Of a stretch of 64,000 bases of DNA, positions 21,365 through 31,800 are shown piece after piece. Position 1 is the first letter of the stretch. The number at the start of each line of letters is the position of its first letter. The notes beneath the pieces are model-generated. The model was not told where the DNA came from, ran no database searches, and saw only the letters and a list, made by a program, of their open reading frames with translations. The stretch is taken from NCBI GenBank assembly GCA_032718865.1, contig JALUTQ010000004.1, positions 496,001 to 560,000 of the forward strand, read 5' to 3'. This stretch comes from Tilletia caries (Eukaryota > Basidiomycota > Exobasidiomycetes > Tilletiales > Tilletiaceae). The position numbers and the translations under genes were made by a program.

Positions 21365-23423
21365 CGTCCGCGCTGCCAGGCAGCTTCTCGCGTGGTCCGA
21401 GCGGTGCTGCGTTTGGACCGCTCGCCAGACCCTGCGCTGCCCTGATCACCTTGTTGCGCGATCGATCTCCCAGCTCATTGAGTCGGCTGAGCTCCGTGCC
21501 TGTCGAGAAGACATAGGCGCGCGCCTGGCGCGACCAAACCGGCCGGTTGCGGCATGTCCGGTCGCCCGCAACATGGGGCCCGCGACAGTGCATGCACAGT
21601 GGCACACATGGAGAGCCAGTCTTGCAGCGTGCGCATTGCGCCTCATGCTCGTCCTCGGTGTGTCCCGAGGCTGCGCAGCGACGACACCGCCGCTCCACTT
21701 TGCAGCTGTCCTTCTTGTGCTTGTAGGACCCACACGTGCCGCACATGGCGTTTTCCGGTCGCATCTTGTGACGCCGAAGGATGAACTGTCGCCCTAGCAT
21801 GCGCAAGGGCATTCCCTCCACCAAATTTGCCCGTGTGGTGGTGGAGAAAGTGATGGGCGTCGACTCCTTCTTCGTCCAATCTTCACCTCGTTTGCACAAT
21901 CGCCACACATTACCCCGCAGAGCGTCCCCTACAGCGTCACCGAGTTTCTGTAACAGATAATCCTCGTCAATGACTCCAGTGCCTGCATGTGTTGGCACGG
22001 CGTACAGTACCTATTTGTCCCATTCTTCATCGGCGTCCACCGCCTTTGACCCCAAAGCCTCAGCAATCGCTTCCTTGTGCACGAGCAGATGCTCAACGCC
22101 GCATCCTCGGCGAGGAAAGATTGCGACTCCTGTATTGCAGTGTTTTGCAACTTCCACGCGCACCCATGCCGCTGCCCCATCGGCCACCATCGCCTTGTTG
22201 ACCCCATCCACGATGTCGATCGGATCCTGAGTCCTCGCCGACGCTTCCTCCTCGAGTCGGGCTATGACCTTCTCAACACGTCGACCTCCCGAAAGCGCGG
22301 CAAGCTGAGCGCTGCCTTTGGCCTGGCCCACGATGCATTTGTCCTTGAGGAGCTGAATCGGGTCAGGCTGGGCGCGAGAGAGTTGCGGGGGGGCATTCCG
22401 GCTCGCGCGTGCTGCCATGGCTCCGTAGGTCGGGGGAGACACTTCCGCCTGCGATGCGAGACCATGTTTCTGAAGCGAGGCCGTGGGGCTCTCCGGATCA
22501 TATTCTTCCAGCATTGCAACCATGGGCCGCGGGAAAGGGCGAGTGTGACTCTGTCGCTCGCCGTGACGATGGCACGCCTTGCTGGTGGCGAGAAAGAGTT
22601 CCAGTTCTGCCTCGTTGACAAAGCCGTCCGTGCACATCTTCTGCACGTGTCCCATGAGGCCCGCAAAGGCCTTGGTCCTGGCATTTGCCGCCTCCCGCCG
22701 CTTTCGGTCCTCTTCCTGCATCGATCGCGTCGCGGCGGCGATTGCTGCTGAAGCCGCGTCTTCGGGGCTGGAAGGGGCGTGTGCGCTGTCCGCCACCGTT
22801 CGACGCTGACCAGCCGAACTGCCTTGCGATGCCGTGGCCGCTATTGTCGAAGCCGCTGTTGATGCGGCTGCCGCTTGGGCCGACTCTCGTGCTGCTGCTG
22901 CCGCTGCCGCTGCCGACGCTGCCGCCGCTGCTGTTGTTGCTGCTGCCGCCGCCACTCGGGCCGATTGTCGGTGCCGATTGCGGGGCTGTGCTGGTTGCCA
23001 TGGTCCGGCGTTGTCGTCCTCCATGTTGACGTCTTCATCGGCGCGATTTCGAGGCGCAAGGCGTGCTGTGAAGGCGATGTCTTCCGCCAAAATAGAGGCG
23101 TTGCTCCGGTCCAGACCTGCGGCCTGCGCCTCATCGTCTTCATCGCCCATGATGTCGGACCAGGCCTCGCCTTCTACCGCCTCGACTTCGGCTTCCGCCC
23201 AGGCTCTCTGAATCTCGTCCGCTTGGACACCAAGCTTGGTGGCAAGGCTGCCGAGGACCTTCTTTCGAATCGAGGGAGACGCACTGAGCGCTTCACCTGC
23301 ATGCCGTTTTGACCCGGTGGGGGTCTGAGGAGGGCCGGGGGGCGGAGGAGGAGGGGGGGAAGCCGCGCGCACGCTGGGGCGAGGATCTGGCGCCGCGTCT
23401 GGCGTCTGTACATCTACCTCCAT
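21339..23423 (-). pseudogene. LINE ORF1: gag-like protein with zinc knuckles (one in-frame stop)
   Basis: One frame of about 695 codons is interrupted by a single TAG at 22013-22011. The N-terminal half is Pro- and Ala-rich with a coiled, charged middle (REAANARTKAFAGLMGHVQK). After the stop the frame resumes and includes three Cys/His clusters: CGTCGSYKHKKDSC, CRRCAASGHTEDEH..C and CMHCRGPHVAGDRTC. In LINEs this protein binds the element RNA. The stop fits a CAG-to-TAG change. Confidence 0.85.
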
Positions 23424-23430
23424 TTTTGTT

Positions 23431-24077
23431 GCGCGGGAGCTCAGACAGTAGACATTGTGGGTAGAGGGAGCTCCTGGGACAAGCGTCAGGTCTTTGTGAT
23501 AGCCTCATCTTCACACACTGATTTGACCAGCATTCATGGTAGCAAACAACTCAAAAATTGGAAGGTGCCCAAGCACAAGCATCCGGCTCCTCACTCCAGG
23601 CCACTATTTCCTCCCTGAGGATAGCATGTCCTCCCCAGGTCCTCCTGTTTCAAGGTGATAATTCTGAGTGAGGAAGCTGAGATGAGGGTTGCCGATTGGG
23701 TGGCTATTCACCACGTGATGCTGAGAAATTTTTAGAAGGTTTATTATCTTGAATATTTCCATGCTGCCATTGGTAATCAAAAAGGCTCCGACTCTCATAC
23801 CAGAAAGGACCTCGCCTTCCATTCTGAAGGAAGTACTCACCAAATACTCTCACAGTCAAGAGACAAGCAAGACGCGTGTCAGAGACTCTCCAAGTGTAAT
23901 CAGAGCAATTTTCAGCTTCGTAGCTGTCCTCACAGCCGTGCTAGAGCAGAAGGAAGCAGCGACGTGCCAAAGACGCATATTTGATCTTCCTCAGCATCTT
24001 GTCAGGGATAGAATGGGCAAAACGGGATAATAGGACTCGAGGCAGACGCTCTCGACCATCAGCTTTCGTTCAGGCTT
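23431..24077. other. Gene-free stretch between LINE and the DNA-transposon block
   Basis: Upstream leader of the LINE and about 500 bp of more AT-rich sequence. No supported open frame, RNA or repeat. Confidence 0.4.
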
Positions 24078-24165
24078 TTGTCTCGCTGAGCCCGCCTTCG
24101 GGTCAGGGACGTCCGCAGGACGGTCTCGTGACAAATGTCGGGGGTCTGAGTGAGAACGGCAACCG
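24078..24165 (+). repeat. Left inverted repeat flanking the Plavaka block
   Basis: TTGTCTCGCTGAG (24078-24090) and GGTCTCGTGACAAATGT (24122-24138), followed by GAGTGAGAACGGCAACCG. The same blocks occur in the same order in the reverse complement of 32955-33032. A weaker second block with TACACCACCA follows at about 24266. I infer diverged terminal or subterminal inverted repeats. Confidence 0.6.
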
Positions 24166-25576
24166 AAAACCACCATAAATTCTATGCAATCGAAGGAAGT
24201 CATCGATAGGCAACGCAATTGACGCCAAATTCCGCAGGCATGCTCCGCTGTATTCCTGTCAGTAGTACACCACCAGCTTCCCCGGACAGTCAGAGAAAGT
24301 TCAGGGAGCTCCTCCAGAACGGTTTCAACAGAACAAAATTTGAATCGTCCCCTGACCGTTTCCAACCAATCCCTGGACGCTTCCTGGACTGTTCATTTTC
24401 CACCGCTCCTGCAGTCTTTGTCATTTCCGCTCCAGAGCACCGCTGAGAGGGCTCCCTGATCACCTTCACAACCTCGTTTCACGCGCGACACCCGTTGATG
24501 TTGCCGTTGATATTCATGAATGCACGTATGGATTGCTTATACTGTAGAGCCTGTAGCGTGGTGACTGGTGCATATGGAGAGACGACGTGGTCATTGACCA
24601 TCCAGTCCCGTGCCGTCTGCTGGTGGACAGGGAAAAAAGAGATGAGTCAATACTGAATAGCGACGATTCGCTCAGCGCATGAAAAAGGGTAGCCGATTGA
24701 GGGGCCATCTAACGTCTTGTACTTGAAGGAAATGAAGAGGGTTGCACCGTACGCGTCGTCAGATCCCACAACAACATAACAACGGGTTAAGAGACTATGC
24801 AACGAGGAAACTCACTTTTGGTTACGAAGATGGTGTGACTGAACGTGAAAGGGCTGGATTGCTTCACGACGGGTGTCTCGACGAAATGAAGATCGAAAGG
24901 AAAGATGCATCAGCTCGTGCTTCTGGTTATCCATTGCTTGGCGACTGGGCAGCCCGCACGCGCTGCACTCTGTTCTCTAAATACGAATGACGAATCAGAA
25001 GAAAAGGAGAGCAAATGAGCATGAGAATGAGGCTGGGGAAGAGGTCAGCCGTCAAAGAAGAAACTGGTCAAAGCTGGAAAAGAGAAAAAAGCTGGATAGA
25101 GGAGCGAAGCTGACCGTCAATCGTTAGCGACCAACTGAAGAACAGGAAGGAAGATTAGCAAGCAACAGAAGATGGGTTACAGTCGTCGGGGAAAAGCTGG
25201 AGAAAGGAAAAGGGACGAAGAAAGTGATTACGGAGCGTTGAGGGTGAGCAGGGAGGGGTGTCGTGGTGAACCGTGAAAGTGGCTGAACGTCTGCTGATTC
25301 TGGACGTGGGGGTTTAAGTCGAGGGGTGGTTCCAAGTTTCGTGAATCGTGAGATGGGCTTGGGGCTTGGGGCGTTGAGTGCATGGCTGATGGGGAATGGA
25401 GACAGAGTCGCCCGAAAGGTAGGAATTCGACAGGGTGGAAATCGAAAGTAAAAAGGCCAAGGTTCGCATACGTCTACAAACATGAAAGAAAGGGTCAAAC
25501 AGCTTGGACTTCAAAAACAAAACAAAGCAAAAACCTCTAACGGAACAAGGCGTTGGTTCTGTAATCAATGCTCACC
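24166..25576. other. Gene-free stretch inside the Plavaka block
   Basis: About 1.4 kb without a supportable gene. The region 24440-25560 has only short frames. It should include the 3' end of the - strand gene that stops at 25577. Confidence 0.4.
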
Positions 25577-27263
25577 TTAATCAGAAATCGACGCAGCAGC
25601 AAATGCGGAGGAGATGGCCTTGTCGATGTTTCCGTTTACGTAGCCTTTTTCTTCGCGGTCGAACTTTCCGTACTTCTTTTTGTCGGCTTCATAGATATTT
25701 TGCAGAACTCTGCGACGGGAAAACAAAGGTTCAGCGTTCAGACTTCAGTGTCGGGTACGCAGATGAGAAGGATTCTCTGGCTTACTTTTTCACGTCTTCT
25801 CGCTTCTGTTTAGCCATCGATTCGACAGAAGCATCGACCGTGTCCCACCAAGTAGCTTGTTCTGCTCCTTTCACCGACTCGGGCTTAGTCTTCGCTGATT
25901 TAGCCGCTACGCTGCGCTGTGTTCGGAAGCGGAAAGTTGAAAAGAGTTAAGATCCAGGGTTAATTGCATTTGCCATTGCCCAACAGGCAACTCTCACCAA
26001 GTATGCGACGCGAAGGATTCGTTCCTTCGTAAGAGGCACTTTGTACGTCTTTGTGAGCTTGTTGTAGAGCTGGTAGAGAGTCAGCTTGGGCTTGCCTTCT
26101 ACCATACCAAGGGAAATGTAGATCTTTGAGGGATATCACAATCAGAATGACCCGGAACAACAGATACACAGGCCAGACTCCAGAATGAACATACCTGGTC
26201 CCGGACGTTAGAGCGTAGGCTGGATACCTTTCTCTTGATAACCGCCATGACCTCGTTTTTGAAGTCGATATTCCCCGATTCGTAGCGGCTGGCAAAGGAG
26301 GGGCTGACAGCCGAGGGGTTATGATCCAGGTAGAGCTGACAAGTTGTGGATGGACAATATGATCTTAAGTAAATATCGAGCCTTGAGGCTCAGGAGCCAG
26401 GAGTCAGGACGATGGCGGTGCATACGGTATACTCACCGAAACAACCTTGGACATGGCGGAATCCTTACTATATCCCTGGGCATCGCCGCTGAAAAAGACA
26501 TGGGCCACTACCTTCTTCAAAGAAGACTAAAATGCCAGAGTCAAATGAAAGGTGAGAAACGACGTGTGCAATGGTGGGGAAAAACGAAAATTCGACAGGA
26601 TGCTCACTACCTCATCCTCAGTCAAGCAATTGTCCTTGTCCGTCTTGATGCTCGTTACTGATTCATTGATCTCCTCGAGAGCAACGCGCTGTTTCTTCAG
26701 GAGTGGGATGGCCTCGTCCACAATTCGGTCCACTGTCGACTCGATGCGGGAAATGGATTGGGCCACTAGCAGCTGTTGTCCGTAAGAACGATATTTGTAC
26801 TCGGGACAGGGCAAAGACTTGGCCTGATGTTGTATAAAGTAATCAGCTATTTGGAATGAGGAGCGACTGCCAGACGCAACAACAGACAACTCACACTCTC
26901 GTAGCTCTTCCCAAACGCAATCAGCTCGTTAACATTGTCCTTGTTCATGAACAGATTGACGACCCATGAAGCTATCGCGGGTGGGAGCTGATCGAGAGTG
27001 GTTGCGATCTCGTCTGCGTCTTCATCGTTAGAGATTGGGAAGCTCCGTTTCTTGGAAGGTGATGAGTGGGGGTTAAGGCCTCCCGCTGGTGCTTGTTTCT
27101 TGAATGGAGACGAGCCGAGAACACCGCTTGATGAGGAGGATGCGGAGTTGGCGTTGAGAGGGCGAGTGTTCTGGGTCAGAATCTGCTGACTGGACTGGGA
27201 GAAGGAGGGAAGGGAAGTTTGCTGGGAACTGAAGAGGTCTTGTAAGTCAAACCCTTCAGCCAT
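25577..27263 (-). CDS. Unknown 401-residue protein divergent from the Plavaka transposase
   Basis: Seven exons join in phase: 27263-26895, 26823-26608, 26526-26437, 26335-26195, 26123-25998, 25916-25786 and 25709-25577. All introns have GT donors and AG acceptors. I do not recognise the family. The N-terminal 90 residues are Ser/Gln-rich and probably disordered (DLFSSQQTSLPSFSQSSQQ). The middle is helical with a coiled-coil feel (QSISRIESTVDRIVDEAIPL, then KKQRVALEEINESVTSIK). The C-terminal half has a compact, Lys-rich block (LTLYQLYNKLTKTYKVPL) and ends in charged residues. It is separated by only about 400 bp from the transposase start, so the two share a promoter region. It could be a transposon accessory protein or a host gene caught beside the element. 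Confidence 0.75.
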
Positions 27264-27661
27264 TTCGGATACGTGAGAGGTGGATTGGGGCTTGAAAGAC
27301 GAGAACACAAAGAAAATGATGAGGTGGTGGTGGGGGGTGATGCTGAGTGTTGGTTGAACTGCTCAAAGTCTCTGCTCACCGTCAGCACCCAATCCTCAAC
27401 TCTCGGATCTCGACAACCCGACAACGGATGCTCTGGGAGCGCGACGCGACGCGCGACATCCATCCTCCTCTTCGACCACACATCGCCATTCGAAACGCTC
27501 TTTGCCTGGACATTTGCGCCATTGCACTGAGTTGAGGAACAAGCTCGTGGTAATTTCAGTGACTTGTGAGTAAAGGAACGCATTGACGCGCGCACTACCA
27601 AGCATGTTACTTACCATCCAGGCCACGCTTTACAGTCCAGCCGAGCGGCCATTGACCTTCG
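27264..27661. promoter_or_regulatory. Divergent promoter between the unknown gene and the Plavaka transposase
   Basis: A 398-bp interval between two ATGs pointing away from each other. No TATA box is obvious. Being inside the candidate element, it would drive both element genes. Confidence 0.45.
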
Positions 27662-28462
27662 ATGCCCGCTGTGAAGAAGACAGCAGACGAGGTCCGGGCA
27701 GCGGTCGGAGAATACTTCGAGGTGCTGGAAGAAGAGGGGTCTGGCTCGATCCAAGTCCACTGCAAACCCTGCGCTTGGGAGGGAAACCGGCCGTCGGTCT
27801 ATCGCAGTGGACTGGTGGAGGATCACATCAAGACCGCGCGCCACAAGAGGAACTTGCGCCTCTTCCAAAGACCAAGGGAAGATGAAAACGAGAATGTGAG
27901 CATACGTTCCGCTCACTGTCCAGCTCCCGATGCTCACCTTCGGCTTCTTGGCCTGTCTACAGCAAAGACAACGCGACCTCACGCCGGACAATGCCGGTGC
28001 TGCCGATGAAGCCCAACTTGGCGCCGACCCTGACGGTGGACCGGACGACTTCTGGGCTGGCGTTAACCTACCACAATGGTACGCCTCCCGGAACGAGCAT
28101 GTTTTCTGGCAATTGGCGGACGAGCGCGACGATGTGGTTGCCAGCTTGCAGGAAGAGATGGCCCAGCTTCGTCGAGATGACGAAGCACTACTTGCTCGTG
28201 CAGGACCATCTTTGGATAGGATGGTGGCAGAAGATGTTAGGGAAGGTTGGGAATCGTTTGAGAGCAAGCAAGTGAGTATCTGGATGAATCGATAGAATGG
28301 AAGAGACCATCTGACAGAATCTTACACATATAACTCCACTGCAGATATTCTCAGCCCTGGCTTTCCTTCTGAGCCCTCGTCATTCACACTCGCTGGCCAC
28401 ACTGGAGTCGGCTTTGCAAATGGCTGAGGCATTGGATGCAAGAAACGTGCCGACCATAAGCG

Positions 28463-28542
28463 TGTTGGATATATGCATCATCCATGACACTTGGGTTGAG
28501 ACTGGTCTCACCTTTTAGTATAGTGGTAGAATGTTCACAACA
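28463..28542 (+). repeat. 5' LTR of the TRIM element
   Basis: Eighty bases, TGTTGG to CAACA. Contains a perfect match to the RNA polymerase III A-box consensus (TAGTATAGTGG, about 28516-28526). It is identical to the 3' LTR except T at 28535. Confidence 0.9.
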
Positions 28543-28560
28543 GATTAAGAGTCTGATCGA
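28543..28560 (+). promoter_or_regulatory. Probable primer-binding site complementary to the tRNA-Lys(CUU) anticodon arm
   Basis: The bases directly after the 5' LTR read GATTAAGAGTCTGA. Their complement, TCAGACTCTTAATC, is the anticodon stem-loop of a tRNA-Lys with anticodon CUU. Some LTR elements (Copia is the classic case) prime from an internal cut tRNA rather than its 3' CCA end. No CCA-complement (TGG) is present, which supports internal priming. This is inference. Confidence 0.5.
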
Positions 28561-28739
28561 CTCTGTCGTGAATTCGATTCCCGGTATCTCCAGACTTCTT
28601 TTCCGACCATTTTTCTTGTCGGGTGCTTGTCGGGTTTTTCCACAGCACGTGCTCCGGGTACTCAGGGCCGAAAGAGTCTCACCCCTAGTCCTATGGGGTC
28701 TCGCGTCTCAGACCAAAGGGTCATGATGATGAGAGGGAG

Positions 28740-28819
28740 TGTTGGATATATGCATCATCCATGACACTTGGGTTGAGACTGGTCTCACCTTTTAGTATAG
28801 TGGTAGAATGTACACAACA
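28740..28819 (+). repeat. 3' LTR of the TRIM element
   Basis: Eighty bases, TGTTGG to CAACA, with A at 28812 where the 5' LTR has T. It is followed at once by the second AAGCG target copy and resumed transposase coding sequence. Confidence 0.9.
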
Positions 28820-31800
28820 AAGCGAATGTCGTCGAGCGCTGGCGAAGATATACAAGGCGGGAAAAGACGTGCTCGTACGACAGGAAGCAGAAGACAAGCA
28901 AATCTTCTGGCGTAATACGGTTTCTAGACTGTTACAAGACGTGAGTTTTGGCACCGACTTCAAACATGAGCCGGCTTTGTACGTTGGATTTTTTTGACGT
29001 TCACTGACATAATAAGGATATGAACTGCAGGACTTTGGCAATCGTAACACACGGGCGCAGATGAAGCTGCTACCACATCGAGGGACGGTCATACGCGAAC
29101 TTCGAGATGGAGATGCCCAGGCATACAACCTCGACCAGCGCACTGCCGTGCCTATGACCGTGCACGTATCAGGAGCACACGTCTGGTCGAGAGAGGTCTA
29201 TCATCTGCATCAAAAAATCATCCGCCCAGACAGCTTCTATGAAACCGGAGAGGGAACAGTCATGGGGGACGGGAGAGTTGTACGAAGTGGCGAAGGACAC
29301 CTCGTCCTTACCGACGAGCGTGTAGAATTTTCCGTGAACGAGCTGAGCATCGAGCCCGAACGTCGTCGTCTACTACAGCTTCTGCCTCTATGTAAGTATC
29401 ATCGAGGTTGGTAGTGGCTGGACGCTAGGAAGAATCTCGTTGACGGATCATAATGCTCTATTCTACTTTTCTACAGACGACGGAGACGAGGAGGTCAGTC
29501 AGGTCAACGCGGATCGGATCAGATGCGGAACGAAAGCCCTGTTCAGCGTCCCGGTGGTCCTCTTCATCGACGACCTGTCCGGGGCTCGCTCTAAACGATG
29601 GAACAAACACGAAGCAGTGTATTTCTCCAATGCAACTCTGGATCGATCCTCTCTAGACCTGGATGCCCACATACGATTGATGTCCATCAGCAAAGACGTC
29701 AGCGGAGAGGCTCAGCTCTCCGCCGCGGCAGACGAGTTGATGTGAGTATCTCAGATCTCTCTCTTTTCTGGTGACTCATCGTGCTGGTCTCTGGATGGAA
29801 CTGACCAGCACTCGCTTTTTCTTCTTCTCATGTCCCTCAGCGAGCTACATCGCACTTTCATCACCGTCTTCGACGCCTCTCGTCAGGAGAATGTGATGGT
29901 ACGTCCGCACCTCTTAGCGATCATGGCAGACAATCCCATGGCAGCTTCGCTTTCGTCTTCCATTGGTATGAAGGGCAACAGGTTCTGTAGACTGTGCCAT
30001 GTCGACGGATCCAGTCTCGGATTGCAAACACAAGATGGAATGATGGCGTATCTGAAGGTGGGTAGTTTGATATCGATGAGCACAGCGCAGCACTACCAGG
30101 TCTCTCGACTCAATGATCTCCAGGCACTAATACATCAGATCTTTTTCTTTCTCTTGTATTGCCTTAGGAAGGGGACCCTCGCTCCGCAGACAGCATCAAG
30201 GCTGCCCTTTGGGCTCAAATTGAAGCGTCGTCGGCCAATGTCAGCAAAGCGGAAATGAAGAGGCTGAGAACAGAGACAGGAACCAAGGACGAGGCGACGA
30301 AGAGACAGTGCGACATCCTCTACACCCTGCGCAAAGAATTGGAAACGTCCGGGCGTTCTAGATTGGAGACGGACGCACTGGTCAGCGCAAGGAAGGAGAG
30401 AATGCGAACGGAACGTTGGTGCGGATCTTTGTTGCGCCTTCATGGTGAGAAGTCTTCAGTTGCTGGCTGCTCGGGACTCAGTCTCAGGTTAGGCTTCGCT
30501 GACAGTTCTCCACACTACACAATACACATACACCAGACGCCACAGGCTTCGAAGTTTGCGCTGGCACTCCGGTCGAAGCTTTACACACGTGGCTGCTTGG
30601 TCCACTGAAGTACCTTTTTTTAGATTTAGCAAAGACGGTGAAAAAGAACAACGCGCTGTTTACGGAGGTCACTACAAGGCTGAGCGATGCAAACCTCAAT
30701 GCAATCGGCAGATCTTCCACCCTAGACGGCGTGTACTTGATCAACAACGCCGGAGGGTTGACCGGAAAGGACATGCGCGCTCCTGCTCAAGTCGTTTGGC
30801 TCGCGATCCTTCCGGTGAAAGAGGCAGGGCAGTTGTCAGAGAGTGTATGGGAGGCGTGGCGCTGGGCAGGTGTGGTGACTCGTCTTGTGTTGGTAGAGGA
30901 ACTGCCACGATGCGATAAAGACCAATATCAGGTACATCACAGGCTCGCAGTCCATCACGATGAATGAGTTGATCCAGGCTGACAGATGACATTCTTTCCT
31001 CATTCTTTCTCGCACGATTCACGGTTCACAATTCACGGCGTCTCCAACACCACCATTCTTAATTCATTCCTGGGCGACGGCACGCCGCACGTTGCGTATC
31101 AGGCTCAACTAAAGACTGCGTTGACAAACTTTTTCGCCGCGATGTTACTGGTGGATCCCAAGCAGGTCAAGAACAAACGAAAGTTTCATGTGCTCACGCA
31201 TCTCGGGACTGGAATCGTGATGCACGGACCGGCAAAGAACTTTGCCACCGAGCGATACGAGTCCTTCAACTCCGTCGCCCGGAACGCCAGCATGTGCTCA
31301 AACAGAGGTGCCCCTTCAAGAGACATTGCGTTGCGTCTGTACGGCCAAGAGTTGATTCGGCGGATCATCCTCGACCGCAAACGTACCAGTGCAGCTCCGT
31401 TGATGGATTTCGCATCAACGTTTCAGATGGACGCCCTTCTGCACCTGTACGGTGTAGAAGCAAAGCAGAAAGAATTGAAGGAAGGTTCGCATCGCAGGGA
31501 AGAATGAAATGTTACCCGAAGAACAAACTCACAATTCACTTCAACTTACATCAATTTACAGGTTCTCACAGGAAACTGGACCTCCCTCGTATCAATGTCA
31601 CGCAGGCCTATCCGGATGCTGCAGAGCTCATTTTTCCTGACGCATATGTCGCAACCTCTCAGGCCACCTACGATCAACTCAAGATGATTGTCAACGACGA
31701 GAAGGAGAGGATATACGCGAACTCGTGCGCAGTTTTCCACGGTCACTTGCCGCCAGAAGCAGAAGAAGAAGGAGCTGATAATGTGGGCCCCAAGGGAAGA

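Larger units (their letters stand above)
16990..23430 (-). mobile_element. Non-LTR retrotransposon (LINE) of Tad1/CR1-like type, inactivated
   Basis: A near full-length element of about 6.4 kb on the - strand has a gag-like ORF1 with zinc knuckles and an ORF2 with apurinic endonuclease, reverse transcriptase and RNase H. This domain order is that of fungal Tad1-group elements. ORF1 carries one in-frame TAG, and ORF2 two frame changes plus one in-frame TAG, so this copy cannot move by itself. Ends are approximate: I used the first ORF1 Met and the last ORF2 stop. No poly(A), terminal repeats or target-site duplication were found by eye. Confidence 0.9.
28458..28824. mobile_element. Miniature LTR retroelement (TRIM/SMART type) with 5-bp target duplication
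   Basis: A 357-bp element (28463-28819) has two 80-bp direct repeats that start TGTTGG and end CAACA, i.e. with TG..CA ends and a 5-bp inverted repeat at the tips. It is flanked by AAGCG on both sides (28458-28462, 28820-28824). Removing the element and one AAGCG restores the transposase reading frame exactly. A purine tract (about 28725-28739, GATGATGAGAGGGAG) precedes the 3' repeat as a polypurine tract should. The 197-bp interior has no coding capacity, so mobility would depend on another element's proteins. The two LTRs differ at one base of 80, which points to recent insertion. Confidence 0.9.

Noticed and set aside
28501..28590. tRNA gene in the TRIM element (A and B boxes present)
   Set aside because: Acceptor strands and T stem do not pair and no standard anticodon arm can be drawn, so it is not a functional tRNA.
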